Of a DNA stretch of 64,000 nt, positions 23,762 through 33,257 are shown one piece after another. Each line of letters opens with the position of its first letter. Position 1 is the first letter of the stretch. The position numbers and the translations under genes are program-made. Below the pieces are notes generated by a model. That model made no database searches. It had not been told where the DNA came from and saw only the letters and a program-made list of their open reading frames with translations. Where the stretch lies: assembly GCA_031556065.1 (NCBI GenBank), contig JAVBTR010000020.1, positions 1 through 64,000 of the forward strand, read 5' to 3'. Source of the DNA: JAVBTR01 sp031556065. Lineage in GTDB: Bacteria > Bacillota > Clostridia > Christensenellales > Aristaeellaceae.

Positions 23762-23951
23762 TGTTTCAATGGATTATCTCTTTGGACGCACGGAGAATCC
23801 GCAAGGAAAGTTGTATGAGTATAAGCCAAAAATCATTGAAACCAATGCTGAAATGCAGCGATTTGTAGAAATGTGCTTTGATCCAAAGTCACCAATGAAT
23901 GATAAGTTGAAGCAGACACTATTGCAGATGCTTGGGGAGGCGAAGGAATGA
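23742..23951 (+). pseudogene. XRE-type regulator, C-terminal fragment
   Basis: This frame encodes AYADHFDVSMDYLFGRTENP and about 50 more residues, the usual end of a Cro/CI-type HTH regulator after the DNA-binding helices, which are missing. It runs into the recombinase by a 4-nt ATGA overlap, as in regulator-recombinase operons. An ATG at 23769 could yield a 60-aa product. Confidence 0.7.
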
Positions 23952-25513
23952 ACATTGTCATCTATGCGCGTTATTCCTGCCACTCACAAACGGAACAATC
24001 TATCGAAGGGCAACTGACCACCTGTTATGAATACGCAAGAGCGAACGGTCACGATGTTATCGCCGAATATATTGACCGTGCACAAAGCGGAACCAACGAC
24101 AGCCGCATTGAATTTCAAAAGATGATTGCAGACAGCGATAAACATATTTTTGAAGCAGTTCTTGTTTATCAGCTTGATCGTTTTGCTCGAAACCGTTACG
24201 ACAGTGCTATCAATAAAGCAAAGCTGAAAAAGAATGGTGTGCGAGTCATTTCTGCGAGGGAAAACATCAGCGAGGATGCTTCGGGCATTTTGGTGGAGGG
24301 CGTATTGGAAAGCATGGCTGAATATTACTCAGCGGAGCTTTCGCAAAAGATTCGCCGTGGCATGAACATCAATGCAGAGAAATGTTTGAGCAATGGCAGT
24401 AATCCCGGTCTTGGCTATGTTGTTGACGAGAATCGCCGTTTTCAGATCGATCCTAAAACTGCACCTATCGTGAAAACCATCTTTGAAAAGTACGCCGCTG
24501 GTGAAACGGTGACAGCTATCTGTAATGACCTAAATGCGAAGAAACTCAAAACCTCTCTTGGCAAGGAGTTCAACAAGAACAGCTTGCACCGCCTTTTGCG
24601 GAATAGACGCTACATCGGCTACTACATCTACGGCAAAACCGAAACGCCCGATGGGATGCCGCGCATTATTGAAGATGAACTGTTTGAGCGCGTTCAACAC
24701 ATTTTGGATCGCAACAAAAGAGCCCCAGGGCGTACACGGGGCGAAGGCGAGTATCTGCTAACAACAAAGTTATTCTGTGGTTACTGCAAAGACATGATGA
24801 CGGGCTATGGCGGCACATCTAAAACAGGCGCAGCGTATCATTATTACAGGTGCAATAACGTTAAGAAGCATAAGTGCGAGAAGAAGATCGTTCGCAAGAA
24901 AACCATTGAAGACCGTGTGGTTCAAGAGTGCCGAAAGCTGCTGACGGACAGCAACATCGAAAAGGTTGCCGCCTCTGTATCCGCAGCCTGCGAAGCTGAC
25001 TTTGACAGCTCTACGGTAAGAAGGTTGAGGAATGCACTCAAAGAAGCTGACACCGCCATTGAAAACCTTTGGAAGGCACTTGAAAGTGGGCAGGCGGTTG
25101 AGATGATTACCGAGCGTATTGAGAAGCGCAAGCAGGAAAAGAAGGAACTGCAAACGCAAATCGCCACGGAGATGAACAAGCAAGTCATATTCACCGCTCC
25201 GCAAATTCGTGCTTTCCTATATGCGCTCAAAAGGGGCAACGTCGATGATGAGAGCAACCGCAAGGGCATTATCAACATTTTCCTAAGGGCGATATACTTA
25301 TATGACAAGCGGATGACCTTGGTACTTAACGGCGGGGACAGACCCATTACCATCGAGGACATCCCATTGGATGAAATCGAGGCAGACAATGAGGCTCTTT
25401 GGGGTTCGTCTTTGACCGCGGATGCTCCACCACAGCCACATGGCTGTCTATTAGGACCTAAGACGAACACCTTTTACCTCAAGGGCGGCTTTGCAGTAGC
25501 GGTGGGGTTGTAA
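23948..25513 (+). CDS. Large serine recombinase
   Basis: A 521-aa recombinase of a different subgroup from the one at 6147. The catalytic nucleophile is Ser10 (VIYARYSCHSQ), the arginine motif YQLDRFARNR is near residue 77, and a recombinase domain follows (about 155-260). A zinc ribbon (LFCGYCKDMMTG, later YYRCNNVKKHKCEKK) and a coiled coil (about 355-400) come next. It appears to have inserted, with an XRE fragment, into an EFR1-type gene. Its terminal 19 codons and terminator are duplicated as a scar at 12742-12852. Confidence 0.92.
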   Translation: MNIVIYARYSCHSQTEQSIEGQLTTCYEYARANGHDVIAEYIDRAQSGTNDSRIEFQKMIADSDKHIFEAVLVYQLDRFARNRYDSAINKAKLKKNGVRVISARENISEDASGILVEGVLESMAEYYSAELSQKIRRGMNINAEKCLSNGSNPGLGYVVDENRRFQIDPKTAPIVKTIFEKYAAGETVTAICNDLNAKKLKTSLGKEFNKNSLHRLLRNRRYIGYYIYGKTETPDGMPRIIEDELFERVQHILDRNKRAPGRTRGEGEYLLTTKLFCGYCKDMMTGYGGTSKTGAAYHYYRCNNVKKHKCEKKIVRKKTIEDRVVQECRKLLTDSNIEKVAASVSAACEADFDSSTVRRLRNALKEADTAIENLWKALESGQAVEMITERIEKRKQEKKELQTQIATEMNKQVIFTAPQIRAFLYALKRGNVDDESNRKGIINIFLRAIYLYDKRMTLVLNGGDRPITIEDIPLDEIEADNEALWGSSLTADAPPQPHGCLLGPKTNTFYLKGGFAVAVGL

Positions 25514-25525
25514 GGTCAAAATCAG

Positions 25526-25567
25526 AAAGAAAAACAGTTGGATTAAACTCTGACTGCTTTTCTTTTT
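25526..25567 (+). terminator. Terminator of the second recombinase
   Basis: AAAGAAAAACAGT (25526-25538) pairs with ACTGCTTTTCTTT (25553-25565) and a T run follows. The 25568-25720 stretch beyond it holds no gene that I can recognise. Confidence 0.8.
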
Positions 25568-25725
25568 ATAAATAGTGCTATTGCAAGTAATATGTGTGCC
25601 GTAAAAGTGGGTACGCTACGCTCTATCTCCGCTATCAAGAGACTGTCATTTCGCAATAGGGGTCGGGTGGCTGTTTGGGAACAGAAAAACCATGTCCGAA
25701 AATAGCCAGACTTCTGTACTTGTTA

Positions 25726-25734
25726 TGGTATAAT
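25726..25734 (+). promoter_or_regulatory. Extended -10 promoter of the Ada-like gene
   Basis: TGGTATAAT gives a perfect -10 hexamer with the TGn extension, 32 nt before the ATG; no good -35 is seen. Confidence 0.6.
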
Positions 25735-25765
25735 GAAGTCAATACTTAGTAAGGGAGCAGCAATA

Positions 25766-27226
25766 ATGGTTGAAAACACCGCCGGCCTGTATGCGGCTTT
25801 TAAAGCGAAAGACGCGCGATTTGATGGGCGTTTCTTTGTAGGTATATCGTCTACGGGGATATATTGCCGCCCAGTATGCAGGGCTAAACAACCAAAAGCC
25901 GAAAACTGCACTTTTTATCATACAGCGGCAGAAGCGGAACAAGCAGGGTATCGTCCGTGTCTTTTATGCAGGCCGGAACTTGCTCCCGGTACGTCTATTA
26001 CCGATGCTACCGCCAACTTGGTTTATCGGGCAGCCAGATTATTGGAGGAAAACTGCGGAAGTGGGCTAAGTCTTAACGATCTCGCACAGCGGCTTGGCTG
26101 CACCGATCGGCACCTGCGACGTGTATTTATGGCAGAGTATAACGTATCCCCGATTCAGTATCTGCAAACATGCAGGTTGTTGCTTGCTAAAAACCTTTTG
26201 ACAGACACGCCACTATCGGTGCTGGATGCTGCGATGGCTTCCGGGTTTGGCAGTCTGCGCCGTTTTAACGACCTATTCAAAAAGCACTATGCTCTTGCGC
26301 CTGCTGCATTAAGAAAAGCAATGACACAGGGCAAAAGGCATAACAGCGATGTGACCTTGGCGCTAGGGTATCGCCCGCCTTATCCATGGGATGAAATGCT
26401 CCGCTTTCTGGCCGGACGCGCTATAATAGGAGTGGATATGGTTAAAAACGGCGAATATATGCGCACCGCACATATGGTGACTTCCGAAAACAAGCATGTA
26501 TTCGGCTGGGTGCGTATCGGAAATTTACCTAAAAAGAATGCACTGTCGATTACTGTAAGTGAAACCTTACTGCCTGTGTTGCCCCAGGTACTGGCACGGG
26601 TGCGGCATCTATTCGATCTTTACTGCGATCCAGATGCAATTTATGAAACACTGCAGGTTATGAACGATTTGCGCCCCGGCCTTTGTGTGCTGGGAACCCG
26701 TTTGCCGGGCTGCTTTGATGCCTTTGAAATGGCTGTGCGAGCGGTGCTTGGGCAGCAGATCACCGTTAAGGCCGCAAGCACATTGGCGGCAAGAATCGTA
26801 GCGGCCTACGGAACACCTGTTCAACCAGAAATGGAAGGCTTGACCCATGTTTTTCCATCGCCGGAAGACATTCTTTCTCTTGAAGGCGCCATCGAAAGCC
26901 ATTTGGGCTCATTGGGTGTGATTGCTACCCGCGCAAGAACGATTTATGCATTGGCGCAGGCCTTCAAGGACGGTGATGTTGACTTTAACCTTCCGGCTCA
27001 GCCGGAGGAAGAAATCAAAAAGCTGATGACTATTCGCGGCATTGGAAACTGGACTGCGCAGTATATTGCGATGCGTTCTATGGAATGGCCAGATGCCTTC
27101 TTGGAAACAGATGCGGGGGTTAAAAATGCGCTCCCGGACTACAAACCAAAAGAGCTGCTTCAGTTGGCAGAAGCTTGGCGGCCATGGCGTAGCTATGCCA
27201 CTATGAACTTATGGAATACGTTGTAA
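25766..27226 (+). CDS. Ada-AraC-AlkA fusion, alkylation repair protein
   Basis: A 486-aa fusion. Residues 1-75 are the Ada metal-binding domain with four cysteines (C34, C38, C65, C68) for methylphosphotriester repair. Residues about 85-190 are an AraC-type HTH, and the rest is an AlkA-like 3-methyladenine glycosylase. That part has LGQQITVKAAS, the helix-hairpin-helix MTIRGIGNWTAQYIAMRS and the catalytic Asp in LETDAGVKNAL. It likely senses alkylation, activates transcription and excises alkylated bases. ATG 25766 has GGGAGCAG upstream. A methylguanine transferase gene follows after 13 nt. Such fusions are known in other bacteria. Confidence 0.92.
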   Translation: MVENTAGLYAAFKAKDARFDGRFFVGISSTGIYCRPVCRAKQPKAENCTFYHTAAEAEQAGYRPCLLCRPELAPGTSITDATANLVYRAARLLEENCGSGLSLNDLAQRLGCTDRHLRRVFMAEYNVSPIQYLQTCRLLLAKNLLTDTPLSVLDAAMASGFGSLRRFNDLFKKHYALAPAALRKAMTQGKRHNSDVTLALGYRPPYPWDEMLRFLAGRAIIGVDMVKNGEYMRTAHMVTSENKHVFGWVRIGNLPKKNALSITVSETLLPVLPQVLARVRHLFDLYCDPDAIYETLQVMNDLRPGLCVLGTRLPGCFDAFEMAVRAVLGQQITVKAASTLAARIVAAYGTPVQPEMEGLTHVFPSPEDILSLEGAIESHLGSLGVIATRARTIYALAQAFKDGDVDFNLPAQPEEEIKKLMTIRGIGNWTAQYIAMRSMEWPDAFLETDAGVKNALPDYKPKELLQLAEAWRPWRSYATMNLWNTL

Positions 27227-27239
27227 GGAGGCACAAAAA

Positions 27240-27785
27240 ATGTACTATCAAACCCTATACCCTTCACCCATAGGCAACATCACGCTTGCTTGTGATGAGG
27301 ATGGAAACCATCTTGTTGGGTTATGGACACAGGGACAAAAATACCATGGAGATACCATCCCCGAAAAGATGGTAAGCAAAGATGACTTTCCCTTGTTTGA
27401 AAAGACAAGGAACTGGCTGGACAGGTACTTCGGGGGCGAAAAGCCGGACATTGCCGAATTACCCCTTGCCCCCATAGGCGGTGAGTTTCGCCAAGGCGTA
27501 TGGAACATTCTGCGTGAAATTCCCTATGGCGAGGTGATGACCTATGGCAGCATTGCGAAGAAAATGGCTAAAAAAATGGGCAAGGAAAGCATGTCAAGCC
27601 AAGCGATTGGCGGCGCTGTAGGACATAACCCCATCTCTATTATTGTGCCCTGTCATCGGGTGGTTGGCACAAACGGCAGCCTGACTGGGTTTTCCGGCGG
27701 TGTGCAGATGAAAATCAAGCTGCTTGAATTGGAAGGGGTCGATATGGCTAAGTTGTTTATCCCCAAAAAAGGCACAGCCCTTTAA
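27240..27785 (+). CDS. ogt: Methylated-DNA-protein-cysteine methyltransferase
   Basis: A 181-aa suicide enzyme that takes the methyl group from O6-methylguanine onto Cys138 in the PCHR motif (IIVPCHRVVG). The upstream helix-turn-helix (PYGEVMTYGSIAKKM) and the GGAVGHNPI segment are standard. AAGGAGG precedes the ATG. It forms an operon with the Ada-AlkA fusion gene. The SMSSQAIGG segment replaces the commoner ARAVG, a normal variant in Firmicutes. Confidence 0.93.
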   Translation: MYYQTLYPSPIGNITLACDEDGNHLVGLWTQGQKYHGDTIPEKMVSKDDFPLFEKTRNWLDRYFGGEKPDIAELPLAPIGGEFRQGVWNILREIPYGEVMTYGSIAKKMAKKMGKESMSSQAIGGAVGHNPISIIVPCHRVVGTNGSLTGFSGGVQMKIKLLELEGVDMAKLFIPKKGTAL

Positions 27786-27795
27786 GGATGAGCAG

Positions 27796-27921
27796 ATGAA
27801 ACCAGAAAATGTAGTAGGTAACCAAAGATCTTTTACGATTCAAGCAAAGAACTTCGAAAATACCAGTATGAATTTTTCCAAAGAGGATTTCTTTAGGGCG
27901 TGTTTCAAAACTCTTTTTTAG
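27796..27921 (+). CDS. Small unrecognised reading frame (41 aa)
   Basis: AAGGATGAGCAG precedes an ATG and 41 codons (MKPENVVGNQRSFTIQAKNF..). Its last codons (RACFKTLF) are provided by the repeat end at 27896-27912, so it may be a gene shortened by insertion or recombination. I see no family resemblance. The interval from here to 28001 holds nothing else. Confidence 0.25.
   Translation: MKPENVVGNQRSFTIQAKNFENTSMNFSKEDFFRACFKTLF
27896..27912 (+). repeat. Solo end of a palindromic repeat
   Basis: GGGCGTGTTTCAAAACT is identical to the left end of the palindromic element at 38744-38906. No second end is visible nearby. Confidence 0.6.
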
Positions 27922-28001
27922 CATTCAGAGACAGTCTTATGATTTCATTTTTACATTCTTTTCGCTGGTTTTAATACAGGGCGTTATTGAGCGGTAACGT
28001 T

Positions 28002-28910
28002 TCATACATATTGCACGGGCAGGCCCCTGATAGCAAAGTAGTCGGCAACCTTGTGCGCTATTCTATGTTCGTCGCCGGTGGCCATCGGCATTTCGTGCGT
28101 GCTGCCGATGGAGGTATACTTTGACCCTGACAGCGCATGGTATGGCAGTGGACAAATCTGCTTCAGCGTCTTTGCGTCCGTCAAGAAATCCGCAGTCTGC
28201 CTAAGGTTTTCATCATCGTCGTTGAGTCCAGGAATGACCGGCATGCGTATCTCAACCTCTGCGCCCACCGCGAACAGCTTGCTAAGGTTTTCAAGTATCA
28301 GCCGATTATCCATACCAGTTAACCGCTTATGCTCAGACGGATTCATATGCTTGACATCATACAAAAACAGATCGGTGTAAGGCCTCACCTTCTCAAACGC
28401 CTGCCACGACGCATAACCCGAGGTATCGAGTGCGGTATGAAACCCTGCTTTCTTACACAAACGAAAGAAAGCTGCCACAAATTCCGCCTGTAAAAGGGGT
28501 TCTCCGCCGGAGCAAGTCACACCGCCGCCGGATTTTTGATAGAAATCCGCATCCTTTTCTACTAACTTTAAAAGTGATTCGGCTGTGTATTCTTCGCCGT
28601 ATCGCTTCAGCGCCCCCGGCATACACGCCTCAACACAGGCAAAACAGCCGGTACAGCGGTCCCTGTCGATTACGTGTTCACCGTTTGGACCGATAGAATG
28701 CAGGCCTTGAGGGCAAGCCGAAAAACATGCGCCGCAATGGACACATTTGGGCTCCAGCAAGGCAATTTCAGGCTTGAACGCGATCCCTTCCGGATTATGG
28801 CACCATAGGCATTTCAGAGGACAACCTTTAAAAAACACTGTGGTTCGGATCCCGGGGCCATCATGAACAGCAAAGCGCTTGACTTCAAAAATCCGACCTA
28901 TCCCCTGCAT
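28002..28910 (-). CDS. Glycyl radical enzyme activase
   Basis: This radical SAM enzyme installs the glycyl radical on the enzyme encoded immediately upstream. The 302-aa protein has the activase motif (C30, C34, C37 in GCPLKCLWCHNPE). An inserted two-cluster ferredoxin domain follows (CVHCGACFSACP and CTGCFACVEACMPG), as in activases of non-PFL glycyl radical enzymes. The SAM-binding region includes VTCSGGEPLLQ. ATG 28910 is clear, with GGAGGTGGATCA upstream. It is the last gene of the minus-strand transport and radical enzyme operon. Confidence 0.93.
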   Translation of the reverse strand: MQGIGRIFEVKRFAVHDGPGIRTTVFFKGCPLKCLWCHNPEGIAFKPEIALLEPKCVHCGACFSACPQGLHSIGPNGEHVIDRDRCTGCFACVEACMPGALKRYGEEYTAESLLKLVEKDADFYQKSGGGVTCSGGEPLLQAEFVAAFFRLCKKAGFHTALDTSGYASWQAFEKVRPYTDLFLYDVKHMNPSEHKRLTGMDNRLILENLSKLFAVGAEVEIRMPVIPGLNDDDENLRQTADFLTDAKTLKQICPLPYHALSGSKYTSIGSTHEMPMATGDEHRIAHKVADYFAIRGLPVQYV

Positions 28911-28996
28911 TGATCCACCTCCACTGTAAAAGTATATAGAAAGCAACCGTAACTTGCCCTTGGCATATCCGCTATCATCTTCAAGGGACTGCATTC

Positions 28997-31252
28997 TTAA
29001 ACTGCATGAATATTTGAACGGATATATCTTTCCTGTTCGGCAGGGCTCATGGTTACGAAATAGACATTCCAGCCACATACTCGAATTTGCAGCGTTTGAT
29101 AATTTTCCGGGTGCTTTTGCGCATCAATAAGCGTTTCTGCATCGAAGATATTAAACTGAATCCCATAGCCGCCTCGTTCAAAATACGTCTTAACCAGCGC
29201 GATGAAAGCCGCCAAGCCATCATCTCCCTGTATGGCACTAGGATGCAAATAAACATCCGTGACGGAGCCATTGGGCAACTTCCCGTAATCAAGGCAGGTG
29301 GCTGATATGAGAAGGGCAGTCACACCTTGAATGTCCTTTCCGATGGAAGCGGCGTTGTTCAGTGAAAGCGGCTCCCCTTTGTTTCTTCCGTTTGGCAGCG
29401 CGGCTGTGCGACTGCCAAGCGTGTTGCAATGATCCAGAGAAAACATGGAGTGAACGAATTTGCCGCCTCTGCCGTTGGACTTCCCATTCACATGGGCACT
29501 ATAGTTTTCCACAATTCTAATCGCAATACCATCAGCCTCGGGGTCGGCGTTACCCCATCGGGGGATGCGATAATCCAGATAAAGCTTAAGCTTTTCATGC
29601 CCAACAAAATCATCCTTGATTGCCGTAAGCATCTGTGCCATTGTGCAGACTTTTTCCTCGTATACAGCCTTTTTGATTGCCGAAAGCGAATCGACCGTCG
29701 TACCCAAGCCCGCACCCATACAGCCTGTATTGTTGTATTTTGCGCCGCCTGCTCCGATGTCCACGCCCTTCTTAACAGCGTCCTGGAAGCTGCCTGCAAG
29801 TGCGGGAGACGGATTTGTAATCTTCCAGTACGTCTCGTACACGGTAAGCCCGTATGTAACGTCGTCAATTTGTGCACGCAGCTGTGTAAAGTACGCTTCT
29901 TCAAATTCCTCATAAGTTTTCATTTCGAGAGGGTCGCCGGTGTCTGGTCCGAAGGGTGTGTTATCGGCCATATCTCGCCCGCGGTTCAGCGCAAGTTCAA
30001 CGCTTTTTGCCATATTAAGATCGATTGCCATGTTACAGGCAACCTCTTTGCCCTCGATAGCAGGCTCGTAACAGCCAATTAGTAGAAATTCCCGCGCTTC
30101 TTCCAAAGTCTTCCCTTGTGTCATAATCGCAGGGATTGCAACATCGTCGTTTACCAAAACAAAGGCGGTGCGTCCAGCTCGAATGGTATTCATAACCTGT
30201 GTGTATAGTCGCTCCGTAGAACCATTATAGAAGCGCACCGATAACTTGGGGTCAGTGATATTCATCTCGTGATAGGCATCCAGCGCGAGGTAGGTCAGTT
30301 CATTCTCCGCATTGTTGCCGTCCGCGTACTGACCGCCAAAATAGAAGTTCTTACCGTTGCCCGCTCCCCGTGTATTAGCGAAATATTTCGTATAGAAGAA
30401 TTTAATTAATTCCTTCGCAGTATCGGGGGTCAGTTTACCCGACTTGATGTCCTGATCGTAAAAACCGCCAAAGGTACGATCAAATCCGCCCATAGAGCGA
30501 ACCCATTCACCCTCCAATTCAATCATTTGGTGCATTATGTATGCAAACTGCAATGCTTCGTGGAAGTCTCTAGGCGGATTTTGCGGCACATTACGCAGTG
30601 AATCCGCAACGGTCAGCAATCGAATCTTTTGCCCGCCCGCACTGGCATCGGCAAGCTGCGACGCCATGCTGGCAAGACGGTGACAGAAATGGATGATTGC
30701 ATTGTAAGTAATTTCTAAACTGTCGTAAAAATCCGCCTGCTGGGCGGTAAGAGTGTCGCCATAGCCCTCTCTCGCCTTTTTTGCCTCATCCAAAATGCCC
30801 AAAAGCCCCTTGTTAATAAGGTATCGCCATCCCGGAGAAACGTGTCCCGTGTCCAGCTCGGGTGCCTCATGATAGCCGTGGGACCGTGCGTTGCGCATAG
30901 CTCTGTCCGTTTCGGGATAGAAACGCGCCTGGCCATCGGCCAACATAGCCCGATTGTATTCTCGCATCAGCCCCTGACTATCAAGCTTGTCTGCGAACCA
31001 GTCCTTACTGTCCACCGAGATTCTTGCGTTTTGTAAAACGTATTCAAAGAGCCGTGCCTTGCGATAATTCGGCGCCTCACCTGCGAGTCGTTCACTCAGC
31101 GCCGCAAAGCCTGCCCTTAATTCATCTGGCGTAAGTCCGCTGCCCTCGACGAAGGTATGGTTAACATACTGAAGATTCAACCTTGCGCGTTCATCCTCAA
31201 ATGTCCCCCATAGCCCTTCGACCGAGTTGCCATTTGCCAATTGATGTAACAT
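28997..31252 (-). CDS. Glycyl radical enzyme (PFL-like), substrate unknown
   Basis: A 751-aa enzyme of the pyruvate formate-lyase superfamily. The thiyl cysteine is C394 in IGCYEP, with Glu396 as the C-x-E base seen in dehydratases and C-N or C-S lyases rather than in PFL (which has CC). The radical site is Gly727 in RVCGWNVYF, where most families have GY. No microcompartment genes are nearby. It sits behind a sugar-type ABC importer and YesM/YesN regulators and before its activase, so the substrate is probably an imported polyol, sugar or sugar derivative. This is inference. AAGGGGG precedes the ATG. Confidence 0.88.
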   Translation of the reverse strand: MLHQLANGNSVEGLWGTFEDERARLNLQYVNHTFVEGSGLTPDELRAGFAALSERLAGEAPNYRKARLFEYVLQNARISVDSKDWFADKLDSQGLMREYNRAMLADGQARFYPETDRAMRNARSHGYHEAPELDTGHVSPGWRYLINKGLLGILDEAKKAREGYGDTLTAQQADFYDSLEITYNAIIHFCHRLASMASQLADASAGGQKIRLLTVADSLRNVPQNPPRDFHEALQFAYIMHQMIELEGEWVRSMGGFDRTFGGFYDQDIKSGKLTPDTAKELIKFFYTKYFANTRGAGNGKNFYFGGQYADGNNAENELTYLALDAYHEMNITDPKLSVRFYNGSTERLYTQVMNTIRAGRTAFVLVNDDVAIPAIMTQGKTLEEAREFLLIGCYEPAIEGKEVACNMAIDLNMAKSVELALNRGRDMADNTPFGPDTGDPLEMKTYEEFEEAYFTQLRAQIDDVTYGLTVYETYWKITNPSPALAGSFQDAVKKGVDIGAGGAKYNNTGCMGAGLGTTVDSLSAIKKAVYEEKVCTMAQMLTAIKDDFVGHEKLKLYLDYRIPRWGNADPEADGIAIRIVENYSAHVNGKSNGRGGKFVHSMFSLDHCNTLGSRTAALPNGRNKGEPLSLNNAASIGKDIQGVTALLISATCLDYGKLPNGSVTDVYLHPSAIQGDDGLAAFIALVKTYFERGGYGIQFNIFDAETLIDAQKHPENYQTLQIRVCGWNVYFVTMSPAEQERYIRSNIHAV

Positions 31253-31329
31253 GATTTACCCCCTTTACCGTGTTTTTCTATCGATGCATGAATACTTATG
31301 CCTGCTGTCCCGACACTAGTGCTCCAAAG

Positions 31330-32208
31330 TTAGCCCTTAACGCTACCCAATGTCAGCCCGGTGGTAAAGTACTTTTGCAAGAATGGGTAAATAAGCAGCA
31401 ATGGGATGATTGAAATAAAAATTTGTGCGGCTTTCATATTTGTATCGTTAATTGATAGTAGCATGATCGCATCCAAATCCGTAATATCCTCAAGGGTCCT
31501 TTTGACTACCAATGTGTGCAAATAAGCTTGCAGCGGGTAATTGGTGGTATGGTTTGAATAAATCAATCCGTCGAACCAGCTGTTCCAGTGGTCAATCAGA
31601 CTAAACAGCGTAATGGTTGCAATGGCGGGTTTTGACAGCGGAATAATGATTCGCGAAAGGATTTGGAGCTGATTGGCGCCATCCAAACGCGCCGCCTCAT
31701 CCAGCTCATCAGGTAAGCCACGGAAAAAGTTCATCAGAACGATGACCGAAAAAATCGGCACAGCGTTGGGCAATATCATCGACCAGATGGTATCAACAAG
31801 ACCCGTCTTGGCCACGATGAAATAGGTTGGCATCATGCCACCGCTGAACAGCATCGAGAACAGAAGGAATCCCACATAATATTTGCGCGTGGGAAACACC
31901 TCCGGCGGCTTTGACAGCGGATACGCCGTCAAAATCACGAGAATGATATTGATGGGCAATCCAATCAGAACCCTCTTGAATGTAATGACTGCCGCGGTCC
32001 AAAACGCTGTGTTCCCCATCACATATTCATAGGCTTTCACGTTGATATCAACAGGCCATAAAAACACTTTGTTCGTATTGATAGCAGTGGATGAGCTTAA
32101 CGATTGTGCAAACACATTAATAATGGGAATTAACGAAGAAATCGTAACAACTGACACGATCAAAACATTGAAGAGCATGAAAACTTTTCTGCTCAGAGAG
32201 GTTTTCAC
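31330..32208 (-). CDS. Sugar ABC transporter permease (YtcP/LplC type)
   Basis: A 292-aa CUT1-type permease with six predicted membrane segments. The EAA loop is DELDEAARLDGANQLQILSRI, which contacts the ATPase. The start is GTG 32208 with AGGAGG upstream. The C-terminal YFTTGLTLGSVKG is typical of LplC/YtcP proteins. No ATPase gene is present; such systems usually share a housekeeping MsmX-type ATPase. Confidence 0.92.
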   Translation of the reverse strand: MKTSLSRKVFMLFNVLIVSVVTISSLIPIINVFAQSLSSSTAINTNKVFLWPVDINVKAYEYVMGNTAFWTAAVITFKRVLIGLPINIILVILTAYPLSKPPEVFPTRKYYVGFLLFSMLFSGGMMPTYFIVAKTGLVDTIWSMILPNAVPIFSVIVLMNFFRGLPDELDEAARLDGANQLQILSRIIIPLSKPAIATITLFSLIDHWNSWFDGLIYSNHTTNYPLQAYLHTLVVKRTLEDITDLDAIMLLSINDTNMKAAQIFISIIPLLLIYPFLQKYFTTGLTLGSVKG

Positions 32209-32239
32209 AGCTTACGCCTCCTATCTAAAGACATTATGG

Positions 32240-33172
32240 TCACCACACCTTGTAGCCGGCATATTTATCAGCCAGCTTATATCCTGTCAATATCAAGACA
32301 CAGGACACAATGCTGCGTAATAAGCTTGCCACGGCAGACAACGAGTATTGACGGTTGACCATGCCCAATCTATACACCAACGTATCTATGACATCGCCAG
32401 TTGCGTAAACGGCGGGGTTATAGAGGTTAAAGATTTGATCAAAGCCTGCATTCAATATTTTGCCGATTGCCAGGATGGTCATCAGTGCGATAAACGGCGC
32501 GATGCCCGGCAGTGTAATATGGATAGTTTGACGGATACGTCCGGCGCCATCAACCTGCGAAGCTTCATACAGCGTAGGATCAAGGTTGGTCAGCGCCGCC
32601 AAATAAATGATCGTATTATAGCCAAAGTTTTTCCAAATATCACTAATAATCATCGTCGTTCGGAAGGTTGCATTGTTGGCTAAGAAATAGATGGGCTCTT
32701 TGATAAAGCCTGATCGCATCAAAACAGTATTGAAAAAGCCGGGGCTCGACCCCGCATTACCAGGTGAAAGGAACTGAATCAGTATTCCGGCCAGGATGAC
32801 CCAAGACAAAAAGTAGGGTAAATACGTGATTGTTTGAGCCGTACGCTTAAACCATTTGACCTTAATTTCATTCAAAAGAAGGGCAAATGAAATGGGAATG
32901 ACTAAGTTTCCGACAATCTTGCCAACAGCAATGATCAATGTATTTTGCAGAGCGACCCATAGGTCCGGGGAGCGAAACAAGCGCTCAAAATTTCTGAAGC
33001 CAACAAATTTAGAGTTAAAGAAGCCAAATCCGGGTTGGAAGTTTTGAAATGCCATCATAATGCCTGCCGGGACCGGCAGCACCTGATAAACGAGCAGTAT
33101 GACCATTGGTAGAAACAACATCCCGTGGAACAGCAGATTTTCTTTGCGCCTATGAGCCCTTGCTCTTTTCAT
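32240..33172 (-). CDS. Sugar ABC transporter permease (LplB/YteP type)
   Basis: A 310-aa CUT1-type permease, partner of the one downstream. It has about six membrane segments and the EAA motif DPTLYEASQVDGAGRIRQTI. GGAGG lies just before the ATG. Gene order (solute-binding protein, LplB, LplC) is the standard one. Confidence 0.92.
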   Translation of the reverse strand: MKRARAHRRKENLLFHGMLFLPMVILLVYQVLPVPAGIMMAFQNFQPGFGFFNSKFVGFRNFERLFRSPDLWVALQNTLIIAVGKIVGNLVIPISFALLLNEIKVKWFKRTAQTITYLPYFLSWVILAGILIQFLSPGNAGSSPGFFNTVLMRSGFIKEPIYFLANNATFRTTMIISDIWKNFGYNTIIYLAALTNLDPTLYEASQVDGAGRIRQTIHITLPGIAPFIALMTILAIGKILNAGFDQIFNLYNPAVYATGDVIDTLVYRLGMVNRQYSLSAVASLLRSIVSCVLILTGYKLADKYAGYKVW

Positions 33173-33257
33173 ATCCAGCCTCCAGGTGATAATTATCTTG
33201 GAGGAACGTGCGCATTATCACACATTCCTCCACAAAGATACATTTTCTAGTGTTATG

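Noticed and set aside
29429..30082. 217-codon frame antisense to the glycyl radical enzyme gene
   Set aside because: It lies wholly opposite a conserved coding region with clear motifs, has no good ribosome binding site and no family resemblance.
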